From: Eumeta japonica
Lineage: Eukaryota > Arthropoda > Insecta > Lepidoptera > Psychidae
NCBI GenBank assembly: GCA_005406025.1
Contig: BGZK01000096.1
Span: forward strand, 186,001 to 250,000
Length of the DNA: 64,000 bases
Direction of reading: 5' to 3'
Both the position numbers and the translations under genes were made by a program. Positions 48,651-59,818 of this stretch are shown here, in pieces. Every line of letters begins with the position of its first letter. Positions within the stretch are counted from its first letter, which is position 1. The notes beneath the pieces were generated by a model. It saw nothing but the letters and a program-made list of their open reading frames with translations. It did not search any database and was not told the DNA's origin.

Positions 48651-49942
48651 CGAGGGCTGTTTGATAAGTCCGTGACTTTTTGAATAAAACATTTTTTTTG
48701 TGGCAAATAAACATTTTATTTTTCTACATAATCAATCACCTTTTAGCTCGATACATTCAGTCCAGCGTTTTTCTAATTTTTTTATTCCCTCCAAATAATA
48801 GGTTTTCTCAAGGCTCTCAAAATCTTGTTTCGGTAATGACTTCTTCATTAGACTCAAATCTCTTACCACCCAGCCATTTCTTTAGGTTTGGAAACAGATA
48901 ATAGTCGCAGGGGGCTAAATCTGGAGAATATGCTGGATGGGGTAGCAGTTCGTATCTCAATTCGTGGATTTTGGCCATCGTGACTAAACAAGTGTGCACA
49001 CGTGCATTGTCTTGATGGAACAGCACTTTCTTCTTCGCCAAATGCGGCCGTTTTTGCTTCAAGTCAACGTCGAATCTGTCCAAAAGCTTTGAATAATATT
49101 CAGGTGATTGTTTTACCTTTCTCAAGGTAATCAATGTGAATGACATCCCCTGCATCCCAAAAAACTGTGGCCATGACCTTGTTGGCTGACAGACTCTGTT
49201 TGGCCTTCTTTGGTCCACGTTCACCCCGAGAAACCCACTGTTTCGATTGTTCCTTGGTCTCTGGCGTGTTGTGATGGATCCATGTTTCGTCCACAGTAAC
49301 AAAACGGTGCGAAAATTCGTCCGGATTACGGCTGAACATCGCTAAACACTCTTTTGAAGTTGTCACACGATTACGCTTATGGTCGAGTGTGAGCAATCGC
49401 GGCACCCATCTCGCGGAGAGTTTTCTCATGTCCAAATATTCATGTAAAATATGATGTACCCGTTCAGTTGAGATACCTACAGCGTGAGCCAACTCACGCA
49501 CTTTCATTCTCCGATCATCCAATATCATTTCATGGATTTTATCGACGATTTCTGGCGTGATCACTTCTTTTGGGCGACCTGAACGTTCGGCGTCACTAGT
49601 GCTGGTATGACCACAACGGAACTCTGTAAACCACTTATTTACCATTGAAATTGATGGTGCCGAGTCCCCGTAGTATTTATCAAGCTTTTCCTTAGTTTCA
49701 GTGATGGTTTTTTTACGTAAAAAGTAATGCTTAATCAGCACACGAAATTCACTTTTTTCCATTTTCGTAAAAATTCACGAGGTTGTCTGCTTTGAATGGC
49801 TATCAAACACCAACTACATGACGTAGCTTGCTCAAAATTTGACAGTTGCCCACTAATAGACTACAGTTGACGGCAGCACTGTTGCATTTGAAGTAACTGC
49901 GCGGGAAATTCAAAAAGTCACTGACTTATCAAACCGCCCGGG
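48651..49942 (-). mobile_element. Full-length mariner-family transposon, 1,292 bp
   Basis: The terminal inverted repeats are CGAGGGCTGTTTGATAAGTC (left) and CCCGGGCGGTTTGATAAGTC (right, read inward), flanked by TA on both sides (48649-48650, 49943-49944). A transposase pseudogene fills most of the element on the minus strand. Both ends and the target duplication are intact. It is absent from the corresponding part of unit A, so it arrived after the duplication. Confidence 0.95.
48732..49762 (-). pseudogene. Mariner transposase, frameshifted
   Basis: The reading frame starts MEKSEFRVLIKHYFLRKKTI at 49762 and covers the paired helix-turn-helix DNA-binding region and the first catalytic Asp (VTVDETW). 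It breaks near 49100-49125 just after EKGKTIT, apparently by loss of one base. A second frame carries the middle catalytic Asp (LFHQDNARVH) and the third (SPDLAPCDYYLF), i.e. DD34D. A second frameshift near 48817 after NEEVITET precedes the last ~30 codons (ending ELKGD) and a stop at 48732-48734. All catalytic Asp codons survive, but no single frame does, so the element cannot make its own transposase. Confidence 0.92.
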
Positions 49943-50249
49943 TAGATAAGTTCTTTAAAAAAATGTGTCACGGAGCCCGAGCATAAAGCAATATTTGACT
50001 TTGTCATGTGGAGCTGTAACTCGACGACGAAGAAGTAGGTTTTTTGAAGAGTAGGTTTTTTGCTACCAGTTAGGTCACCATACACCTCCAAAGGTATACC
50101 CTCTTTCCTCACCTTCGCACCCTTGTCGATTTTCTACGCTCTCCCACTTCCCCTCTGGTATACTTCATTTCCTGTAACCTATCCCGATGATGGGTGGCCC
50201 TAGAATTTCGAAATTGAACTCATATGAATCGATATTAGAAGAGGTAATT

Positions 50250-50460
50250 TTTGACCCCTGCCCATTTTCCAAATTTAATCGAGCCTCAAAGATATAGGAA
50301 AGTTTTCCAAAAAGGTTTATCGAAGTTATACTTTTTGGAAAAGATAAGAGTAAATTTATATCGGGATGATACGAAAACTACAGTATGGAAGTGCTCTCAA
50401 ACGGTTAACAAGCAACTTCATACCACTGACAACTACTATGCCAGTTAGTCACTACTGGAA
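50250..50460 (+). repeat. Right arm of an inverted repeat pair around the mariner
   Basis: Matches 47735-47960 in opposite orientation (see that entry). Contains GATACGAAAACTACAGTATG and GAGCCTCAAAGATATAGG. Non-coding. Confidence 0.5.
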
Positions 50461-50890
50461 AATGCTATATAGCAGTGGGTATAATTTAGAAATGGTGGTA
50501 ATAAAACATAACTTGTAGACTTAATAATTGTTACAATTTTAAATACAAAGATAAAATTGAAATTGCACTTCGTATAACAAAAAAAAAAAATAGTACCTTT
50601 AATTTTTCTAATTTTAACTATACTTTATCAACCGTATTGACTATCCACTCCAGTCCTTTTATTACTTTATTATACATATTAATTATTCGCATGCAATTAA
50701 AACATTTTTTTTTAATTTCGCCAAAGAAACTTCTCACACGCGTACATAACCACATAGACAGTAGTTTTTTTTTTAATTATTATCTACCCCTTTGACGACA
50801 TGATTACTATATAATAGCCATGTTAAATCACAGTTTTCTAGTACTAAGACTCTGTGTGCTTAGCCGTGAACAGAGAGACGGACGAACATG

Positions 50891-50946
50891 GCGAAACTAT
50901 AAGGGTTCCTTGTTTTCTGCGAAACTATAAGGGTTCCTTGTTTTCT
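50891..50946. repeat. Tandem pair of a 28-base unit
   Basis: GCGAAACTATAAGGGTTCCT plus TGTTTTCT occurs twice with no mismatch (50891-50918 and 50919-50946). Confidence 0.95.
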
Positions 50947-52231
50947 GCGAACCCCTAAAAAATCTATGCAATAATCTAAAAGAAATTTTGTTTTCTATCT
51001 CTCTAAGACATTATATAAGTTAGTCGACTTTTTGTTCACTTTATTGATTGTTGACTTTGTTTTACAGTCGGCAGACAAATTCTTTTAGTACTTAGGTATC
51101 GTTCGTAATTTTTAAAAGTACTCTTAAAGTTTTAAAAACATTTAGTGAAAAATTTTCTGTTTTTTGTCCGTGTCTATGTGCGAAAACCAAAACTGGTGAT
51201 ATTTCTGTCCAATGACAATGATTTAATAATGAGTTAGTATTTATTGTCACATAAACCTTCTGTTTCCATAACAGTGGCTAGTAAGTTAGGTACTTTTAAC
51301 AAAACGAAGAGAATGACTAAGTCCTTATTCGTATCAATAAATAATATTAGTCCGAGAGGCAGCATCATCAAAATAAATGATTATAAAATAAGCTAAACAT
51401 AAAATATTAGCAAGAAGTATATTCGTATGGATTATGATCCAAATAAGTATATACTTTATTTGTCGAAAAATATTTTGTTTAAATTCCTATTAATTTTGCT
51501 GAAAATTCCTATCAAGAATTTTCAGAAAGTGTTCAAAAATAATAAAGAATGTTTTAAAAATCGTACATAAATCTATACATTCTAAATGATTTTGTAACCT
51601 CGTCTTTCCGTACAATATTCTTGGGGGTCTGATCTTATGACCAAGAAGATAATGAATGGTGGAGATCTTGCTGATCAAACGTGCTGACTGAGCCTGAAAG
51701 GGCCGTAAAAAAATAGAATTGCATCGAAAAGTATGCATGCTAAGGGACACCCTCATCGACACCGATGAGTGCTGAAAAAAATTTGAAAATGTAGGAAAGT
51801 TTTAAGGCCTTCCTCTAACTCCGTCCCGTGTGTTTTTAGAACAGTGATTTTCATTATTAGGTCAAGTTATTGTGAAATACAGTGACTTTTGTAGACGCGC
51901 GGATCGGCGCAGCTGTGAAATAATGTCAAAGCTGAATAAATTTTACAAACATCATAAAGCAAACACACGCAAACACAGGAATATTGCACGCTATGATAAA
52001 CACATTCTTTCTGTGTAGTAAAAAAACTGAGAAATCACGCTCGCCTTGGTCACCTGAGTCGGGCAAACTCGGTTGCAGTCGATATCAAAACAGATTTAAA
52101 TCTAGAGTATTTCACAAATGTAATTATTCAGATTGTAACTTATTTTTTCTTTGCCTTGTTTCTAATTTATATAATAATAATAGCAATTATATTGATATTG
52201 TATGATGATGGATATTATTCCAGCGAAACAC

Positions 52232-52233
<2 letters not shown>

Positions 52234-52299
<66 letters not shown>
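52234..52299. repeat. (AT)33 microsatellite
   Basis: Sixty-six bases of uninterrupted AT. It is followed at 52350-52410 by CA- and CG-rich dinucleotide runs. A low-complexity frame on the minus strand is an artefact of these repeats. It occupies the position of the AC microsatellite in unit A. Confidence 0.97.
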
Positions 52300-52302
<3 letters not shown>

Positions 52303-52739
52303 ACGCAATAGAAAATCATATACATTTTCATTTCATTCCATACGTATACACTCATACACTCACACACACAAACACAAGCGCGCGCGCGCACGAACGCACG
52401 CACGTTTGCAAGCATGCACGTATACATACACACGCTTTTTTATTACAGTAACTATCTTTTAATATAACTATAATTAATTAATTCATAGCAAAAAATATTA
52501 TCCATTTACGAATCGTAACGATACTAGCCAACTAGACTTTGGAAAGTAACTTTCAAAACAATTTTACGTTGACTATTTTTCGGTATAATGAATACCAGAC
52601 AGTAAATTACAAATTTCAGTTTATTCAAGAATGCCGTAATTTTACTCCTTATTAGGAAAGTTTTTTGATACATAACAATGTTATTTCAGTTGTACAACAA
52701 GAGAGCTCTATTTATTTCTTGACAATTATTATAGCAAGT

Positions 52740-52900
52740 GCAGATACCACTAAAGTTTGATTTGAATGGTTGCCTCTCAGACTACGAGAGACGAATACGG
52801 CCTTGAAATAACCGGTTTATCGCTATATTTTCTGCAAAATCGAGTTGCATTTTAAGTTCGGCCTCTGGCTCTTGTGTTGTTGTGTCGAGAAACAAGAATA
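52740..52900 (+). promoter_or_regulatory. Conserved promoter/5' leader of AKR copy B
   Basis: Aligns with 36343-36507. It has CGGCCTTGAAATAACCGG as in copy A, a better TATA-like string (GCTATATTTT at about 52832) and lacks the TTTCAGTTC initiator-like word of copy A (TTTTAAGTTC instead). The two reductases may therefore start transcription with different strengths; this is inference. Confidence 0.5.
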
Positions 52901-55900
52901 ATGTTTATTTGGTTATTCGCTGTTTCTTCTTTCGTTTGCGTGGTAAGTTATATAATTATTCACTTTATATACTCACTAATTATATATTCGTTTTGCATGA
53001 TACAAGCAGGAAAATGTATTAATTTATTAAAACCATTTGAATATTCAAATTGGCAGCTGTGTATTTGTCCGCCTCTTTACAAGTACTTCATTTTCTCTGA
53101 GACAGTTCACATAAAATATTTTAAGTGATTAAATCATAAATTCAGTGTGATACAAACAAGTGAACAATTAAAAACTGTTGTTTTTTAAACTATATATTCA
53201 ATATTTCACAATGTTTGTTCACCACCTGTCCACAGAACGGCGACAGCCGCGACGGCGGCAAGGCCCCAAGGCTCACCCTGAACGATGGCAACTCCATACC
53301 CACCGTCGGTTTGGGCACCTTCTTGGCCTTCGAAGAGGTATGAGTGATACCCTGAACGAATGACGAACAAACAAACACAAAGGCTCAGCGTTTCAATGTG
53401 CTACTTACGAACGAAGAGATTCTGCGTTCGACTCTGACTACCGACGAGCTAAGCAATAAATTTTTAACATACTTCGAATTCAAAGCATTTACTGCGTGTC
53501 TCCAGGAGCACGCAGAAGCAAGAACGTCCGGACGATCTCTTCGCATCGGTGACGGCGGTCGTTACCAGCCCCGACCAGCATGAGGCCGGCGTGGGCGCCT
53601 TAACTGCCGACCGCTCATTGTTGGGTGATTAAGACCAGATACATATAATACCCAAGCTCCTGCACGTATCTTCACTCGCATAGATTTATTGGTTAATTGC
53701 TGTTTATATTTAAAAACCATTGGACTTAAAAAAAAACAGTGTATATATTGGAGGGGTATGATAAGGGCATTGAATATATAATAGAAAAGCGTGGTTAATT
53801 TTTGTTTCAATATTTGTATTCGTCGGAAAAATTGAAGAGAAACTGCTGGATCGGGACTTGTACTGAGAGAATTGCCGACGACAGAGTCAAGTTGGAAATT
53901 AAGAGCGGTATTAAGATCCGAATCGAAATTGGGAATGAAACTCAAGGGCAAATAGCTAAGGATATATGCTACGATGTTCTTTGACAAAATAAATAAACCT
54001 CTATTTATCTGTAATTAACTATATACACATTTACAGCTTTTAAAGTTATTTTTTAATGCGTACACTTTACTTATAGACCGGGCAAGAAGATGTGGAACCG
54101 GGAGACCTCTCGACACCTTTGCAATGGGCGATAGAAGCGGGATACAGATTGGTGGACACGGCGTCCGCCTACAAAAACGAAGAAGACGTAGGCATCGGTA
54201 TAAGGAACGCCATCAGCAACGGTACCATCAGACGAGAAGACATGTACGTGGTCACTAAGGTAAACCCCCTCTCCCTACAATAGACCTTATACAGGGTAAA
54301 GCTACATACAACAGGGCTGTACAAATCTTAAAAAGTCTAAATATGGTTGGGATACTTTATCCTGTTACGTGTTTCCCTCGGCTACTTCTGGATCTGTGAT
54401 CTGACTCTGCTGGGTAACGTTGTTTCGTTGTAGAGTTCTGGTGCCGACTTTCGACTCATCTGACCCCGAAAATTGCCATAAATCTAGAATAGATATCAAA
54501 ACAGTTTCAAACATCCCAAAAATGGCTAAGACATTTTATTCCTTTATTGAGTGCCTAAGCCTTCCGGCTCAATCATCAAATCAGTGCAATGTTACCATAT
54601 TATTGTCTTATTTCCCAGAATTTCCAAGTTCCATAGATGAGTGTCAAATTCCATGATGATTCAAAACTCAAAAATATGTGAAAGTCGGTTTCCAATAATG
54701 CATTACATACATAAATATGTAGTTACATACAAGTAAATCTAAATAAACGTGTTAAATACAATAAATTTTTATATTTACATATAATCTATTGTTTTAAATA
54801 CAACAATACATCACATTCTGGTTTTTTTTCAGTTAGGCAGTACCGAGCAAAGAAACGTGGTGCCAGCCCTGCGCCGATCGCTCAGAAAATTGAACATGGA
54901 CTATGTGGACTTGTATCTGATACACAGCCCGATGGCTTTTGCGGTTAGCAGTCGTTTAATAATTACTTGACAGGATTCTTAGTTTCAATAATGATAATAT
55001 AAACTCCCGCCTATTTCTCAAAAAGCTAGGCACACACTATAGATTTCCACATGGTACGATCTTTGTATATCTGACGTCTATCAATCTTTTTATGCAAGCT
55101 CGTCGGTTTCAGGTGCTTAAAATTAGGCCCTTTTTTAATATGCCACCAATATGGTCTGCATAGGGTTTTCCGGGGCGACCCTTACGACCTTTCCATCACA
55201 AACATTCGCTCTATAGATTTGTTTTGTCAGTCTACTTTCATTCATCCTTTCCAGACGGCCAGACCACCACAACCTTTTTCTACTCTAGTCACTACATCTT
55301 CCTTCACAGCACACCGCTCTTTAATTTCATTAAGATTATAAATGAATATGTAAAAAGTTTCTATCTGTGGATTAATTTTCTTCAGCCTAAGTACAGAACG
55401 TTCGACGTCATCGACTATCTGGACACCTGGAAGTCTATGGAGGAAACGAAGAAGTTGGGCCTGGCGAAATCTATAGGGCTGGCGAATTTCAATCAGAGCC
55501 AGATACAGAGGATCTTGGACAACGCCGAAATAAACCCTTCGGTGTTGCAAGTCGAGGTGAAATAATTTGAAAGTGTTATTTTTAATACTCGTTATAAAGA
55601 AAGAGCAGATTGTAATTCTGAGCATCTCTTATTTGGTGCAAAAGAAAGTGTAATAGAAAATAATTAACTATGGTTAGTCAAATTTGATGCACACTTACTA
55701 TTAATATCGGTGTGGGAAAGTTTATTTCTGGCAATATTTTAGTGTTGCCAGACTAATCTGTAGGTATCGAAATAAGCACCGGCTGTTGAAATATTGTTAG
55801 GCAGATTTTGAGAGTTCTTTTTGACAAAAACTTGTCACACTAAAGTCATACACTATTCCTTAAATATTATTCACAGTATTGTTTTATTATTTTTCTGCAA

Positions 55901-58900
55901 AGTTGCTCTTTATACAAGGCGTGTTCTTTCATTTATAAAGTCTCTTCAACCATCTACATTACTTAGCTTATTAAGTCGCTGTAACATCAGGATGTTGGTA
56001 TGCATATACACTACAGACAAGATTAGTATTCACTCACACAAAAAATGACAAAATAATTATCAGTTTACTGTACGCGACTTTTGTTTTATTAATACAGGGT
56101 TATGTTTTGTACCTTAAGAAAAATTTTTGCAATGTTGCTATATCCTTTGTTTGCTTTCACAGGTCAACTTAAATTTTGCTCAGGACAGGATAATCGAATA
56201 TGCCAAAAGCAAAGGCATAGTGGTCATGGCGTACACGCCGTTCGGGTCCATATTCGAGTCCCAGGACAGCGCGAATCCCCCGCCGAGGGTGGATGACCCC
56301 CAGCTGAGGAGCATAGCGGAGCGGTACGGGAAAACTGTACCGCAAATCGTCCTGAGGTACCTGGTGAGTATTTACAGAACACGTCGTTATGTCTTATGGT
56401 ACCGTTTGTATATTTCATACTTACAACCGCCCGTGGCTTTGGCCGTGATAGGAGGAATGAGTTGCTTCCTCTTTTTAATTGACCCCACTTTAGTCCATTT
56501 CCCGACCTCGCTGTCAGTACCTCCATCACATCCCCTCACCTTTTCTGTCGTCACCTTATTGCTTAAATTTTCACTTCCCGTGTCGCGCCCGATTCCGGTA
56601 AGATCACGCTTTTGATTCTTAATTTGTAAAGAATAAAAATACGAATTAACGTAAAAATACGATATGAATCTTAAAAAAATAACTATCTACTAAAGAGCGT
56701 ATGATAAACATTGCATTAGTCTAGATGAGCTATAATTAATTGTGTTTAATATAATGGGGAACCATTTTTTGTCACTCAAACCTTCCATTTATGTTAAAGT
56801 GTTTCTACATGTATTTTAAATTAATTTGATTCTATCCCAAGTTTATGTTAATAGGTAGACATATACTTTACTATACATTATTTTCATATCACGTGTATAA
56901 TTTACACAGCGCGCGTCGTGTGATCTCTTAGTAGGCATGAGTTTTTTTCTCACGTAATCGGCAAACAAGGCAATATATCGTCCAATTTTTGAAAAACATT
57001 AACAAATTTATACCCAAACTTTCCATGTAGGTAAATCTATTTTTCTATTGATGAAAAACGAATGAAGGCCAGTTCAAAGTTATCTGCTGAGTTGAGCGTA
57101 TACAAACATACACACAAACACGCCGAGGAACTTAGTTTATATCATGTAGGTACTGATTTTTTATCAATCTTTCAATATTAAATAAAATAAGCTATGTTTT
57201 AAGTCATCAAAGCAATTTGGAACTTACTTTAATCTAAAAAAATCCACAACACAATATAGCAACTCAAAATTTTTAATCCAATGACAAAAACGGAACTGTG
57301 CATGTGCCGTGTGTGGCGACAATTTAAAATGAATTGCGTTCGAGTTGTGTAGTAGATCTCTGGCTCTACTATCCAACAAACATAGAAAACAAGGGAATTT
57401 GGTATAACCTGACTGTTGATCCAACAACATTATTAGTATTTTAAAATTTCCACAAACCATCCATTGATGTTCTTGATATTTGATTTTCTCAAGAATGATA
57501 GCAAAGTCATTGTAGTTTTCTTTCACATGAACTGAGTGTGCCATTGGAAGAAATGCAAATACATTTCCATTATGCAGCAAGACTGCTTTGAGGCTAGTTT
57601 TGGATGAATTAATGAATAAGCGCCATTCTGTTGAATCATATTCTATTTCAAAGCGTTTCATGAGCCCGCGAACATCATTACAATAAACCAGATTTCCCTC
57701 TTTAGTAAAATTCTGAGAAAATTCTCTCTCTCGATGTCTGTACCAGGAAAATGAGGTACCAGATGATAAAAGGTTTTTGTTTTTGAGCCTTGAATCTAGC
57801 AATTCGGCTGCATCTTTTGAAAGACCCAAGTCTCTGACTAGGTCATTGAGCTTAATCTGAGAAAAAAGTTGAGGTCCCTCGTCAACTGATAATTCTGAGC
57901 TAGATTCGTTCTAGGGAGCAAATGTTTCTGTGTCCTTTGCATCACTCAGGATGTAATCTAAATTAGGAGCTGGGTGCGGAACTGGTATTTCAGAGCTATG
58001 GGATAGTGTACGAATAGCTGAATTAAGGTTAGGGTAAGATATTTTCTTCTTATTTTTCGTATTAAATCCTTTCACGTCTACCGAACAGACAGAAATAACA
58101 GTCGGTTTTGTGATTTTTCTGTTCACGCCATATCATAGGAATGCCAAAATGAAATGCAGTTTTCTTACCCTTAAACCACAAGCGCAGATCTTCCTTACGT
58201 CTTCTGCACAACCTTATGAGGAGCCCATGGTTTGTCTTGATCACGAAGTATTAAGTGGATGTAAGCAAAATAAACCTTCTTCACAAAATCACTTATATTT
58301 CTTTGTTGACTTCCCTGGTGGAAATATTTATTTATAGTCCGAAATCTCAGAGAATATTTGACTTTTTCAGAGTTTTTCAGACTTTTTCGGACTTAATAAC
58401 ATTTTAAGTCCGAAAAACTCTAAAAAAGTCAAATAATCTCTGAGGTTTCGGACTATAAATAAATATTTCCACCAGGGTTTTCACTGTATATTCACCACAA
58501 ATATAATAGAAACTTTTTGGAGAAATTATACAACCTCTATGAGCCATAACACATATAAAAAGAAGAAAACCATAGCGTTTGAAAGCGGGATGTCAATTGA
58601 GTGTGGCAAGACAGAATCAGCAATATAATGGACTTAAACTGTTGGAGCATGATTAATCCAACTGCATGTTTGCCCTTGTTTGTATTTATTTACGTCCTTT
58701 ATTTTTTTTGTCTTTATTCCCAGATAAATATACTATTAAAATCAGTGTAAGAAATCTTCATTTTAATTAAAAAAGCTTAAAAAATAAAATACAAAACTTT
58801 AACTAAATAAGAATTTTATACAAAATAAAAATATGGAAATTAGTATTGTAAAAACAAAATTGATGAGATACAAGTTTTTTAACATTTTTTTTCCTTTTTA

Positions 58901-59818
58901 GGACATCAAAATCTATAAGAAAATGTATAAAAAACTTACTTACTAAAAAAATTTAATTTAAACACATTACATGCTGTCCTACAACATTTTTATTTCAACG
59001 TTGAACTGTAACAAAGCTCAAACCCGAATTTACAGTTAAAGGATGCTCCGTTTAACAGAGTTTAACTGACGATAACCGGCCCTAGACGGTCTGAACCAGT
59101 GGCGACATCTCGTGTCACCCACTGCCTTGGGCCACGAAGGATCAGCGCTTACAGGTTATCGTCTTTGTCCTTTCGCAGGTACAACGCGGTCTCGTCCCTA
59201 TACCAAAATCGATTCATAAGAACCGGATCGAAAAAAATATCGACCTCTTCAATTTCGAATTGACTCCAGAAGAAATGAAGACCCTGGGTAATATGATGTT
59301 GATTTTATCTGCCGTTTTTAGAGCGATCGCTTTTATCTCAAAACGTGTGGTTATTGGTAATTATTTTTTTGATATTGTTTTGGTGTAACACCATTATACG
59401 CTTAAAATTATTTCAAATAGTCTGCGTAACTTATTACTTACTTATCTTCACATAAGTTTTCTCTTTCTAGCTGTACGTATGTGATATGTAATGAAACATA
59501 TAGATGTTGGCCTGTTTGGAACACAAATATTTCTGCTAAGAGCGTTATCCGACTGAGGGACATCGAAAGTTGCTTGTCCGTCTTTGTTCTACAAGTTCTA
59601 CAATACTATACAAAGTTATTTTCTACATACATGTATATATATAAAAGAGAACTTTATAGATTTTATTATTTAAAAGAATTTTGTTGTATATAAGACAGTT
59701 TGTGTTGCCATTTGTTTCAGCCGGATTCAACAAGGACTACCGGCTCGTGCACCCGAGCTTCTGGCAAGACCACCCGTACTACCCATACGAAAGGAAAGAA
59801 GTCCCTAGCAAAAGTTAA
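52901..59818 (+). CDS. Secreted aldo-keto reductase, copy B, eight exons, 338 aa
   Basis: Exons: 52901-52942, 53236-53337, 54077-54259, 54833-54943, 55386-55556, 56163-56363, 59179-59287, 59721-59818. Lengths and phases equal copy A except in exons 1 and 8. Signal peptide MFIWLFAVSSFVCV. The tetrad Asp75, Tyr80, Lys109, His140 is kept. The cofactor motif reads GLANF instead of GLSNF: in AKRs that Ser hydrogen-bonds the nicotinamide carboxamide, so affinity or kinetics may be altered. Other changes lie at substrate-side or surface sites (HSPMAFA for HSPVTFT; RIEKN for RIEEN; LVHPSFW for TVYPSYW near the C-terminal loop that shapes specificity). The protein ends KSKS, four residues from copy A's different end. 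No stop, frameshift or lost splice site was found, so it is probably functional. Poly(A) signal 59885-59890. Introns 4 and 6 carry transposon insertions missing from copy A. Confidence 0.9.
53380..53640 (+). other. Copy-B-specific block in intron 2
   Basis: Intron 2 is 303 bases in copy A and 739 in copy B. This GC-richer block has a 61-codon frame (53398-53583) with even codon use but no recognised family and ends before ACTGCCGACCGCTC. A relic of a transposon or of a retrocopy is likely; I do not call a gene. Confidence 0.3.
55010..55330 (-). mobile_element. LINE 3' fragment in intron 4 of AKR copy B
   Basis: On the minus strand this encodes the same C-terminal words as the fragment at 9655-10190 (MNESRLTKQIYRANVCD, then GGILKK, then an RRACMKRLIDV-like end) with frameshifts. 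Intron 4 in copy A is only 100 bases and lacks it; flanking intron sequence is otherwise alignable, so the element inserted after duplication. Confidence 0.8.
57358..58300 (-). pseudogene. Decayed mobile-element ORF of a 'DSRAR'-type family in intron 6 of copy B
   Basis: Three minus-strand frames read in order. First, LWFKGKKTAFHFGIPMIWRE...DCYFC at 58062-58244. After a frameshift near 58082, VDVKGFNTKNKKK...ELSVD, interrupted by an in-frame TAG at 57911-57913. Then FSWYRHREREFSQNF...EYDSTEWRLFI...SLKAVLLHNGN...QQSGYTKFPCFLC...DSRARD. I recognise these words from a multicopy protein family in insects and cnidarians that behaves like a mobile element, but not its class. The last codons (about 57224-57357) come from the intron itself, because the same sequence without the element occurs at 42180-42310 in copy A. 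Confidence 0.7.
58313..58477. repeat. Large foldback, arms about 73-83 bp
   Basis: The left arm starts CCCTGGTGGAAATATTTATT and the right arm ends with its exact reverse complement. The arms match over about 73 bases with two or three mismatches and one extra 10-base piece in the left arm, around an 11-base centre. It abuts the decayed DSRAR-type ORF and may be that element's terminus. Confidence 0.9.

Larger units (their letters stand above)
46741..52735. other. Repeat-rich spacer upstream of AKR copy B
   Basis: Apart from the mariner element and its decayed transposase I see no gene. It contains an AAGTGCG-type fragment (46896-46950), an inverted repeat pair (47735-47960, 50250-50460), a GC-rich possible exon at 48065-48180, a 28-base tandem pair (50891-50946), a stretch matching unit A (about 51180-51420) and microsatellites at 52234-52400. 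The frame at 47245-47529 is AT-rich and unrecognised. Confidence 0.5.

Noticed and set aside
48817..49302. 161-codon minus frame as a separate gene
   Set aside because: Its first part is the wrong frame of the mariner transposase; only the later part is real transposase sequence after a frameshift.
52215..52433. Minus-strand open frame rich in Tyr-Ile repeats
   Set aside because: It is the translation of the (AT)33 microsatellite and adjoining CA/CG runs.
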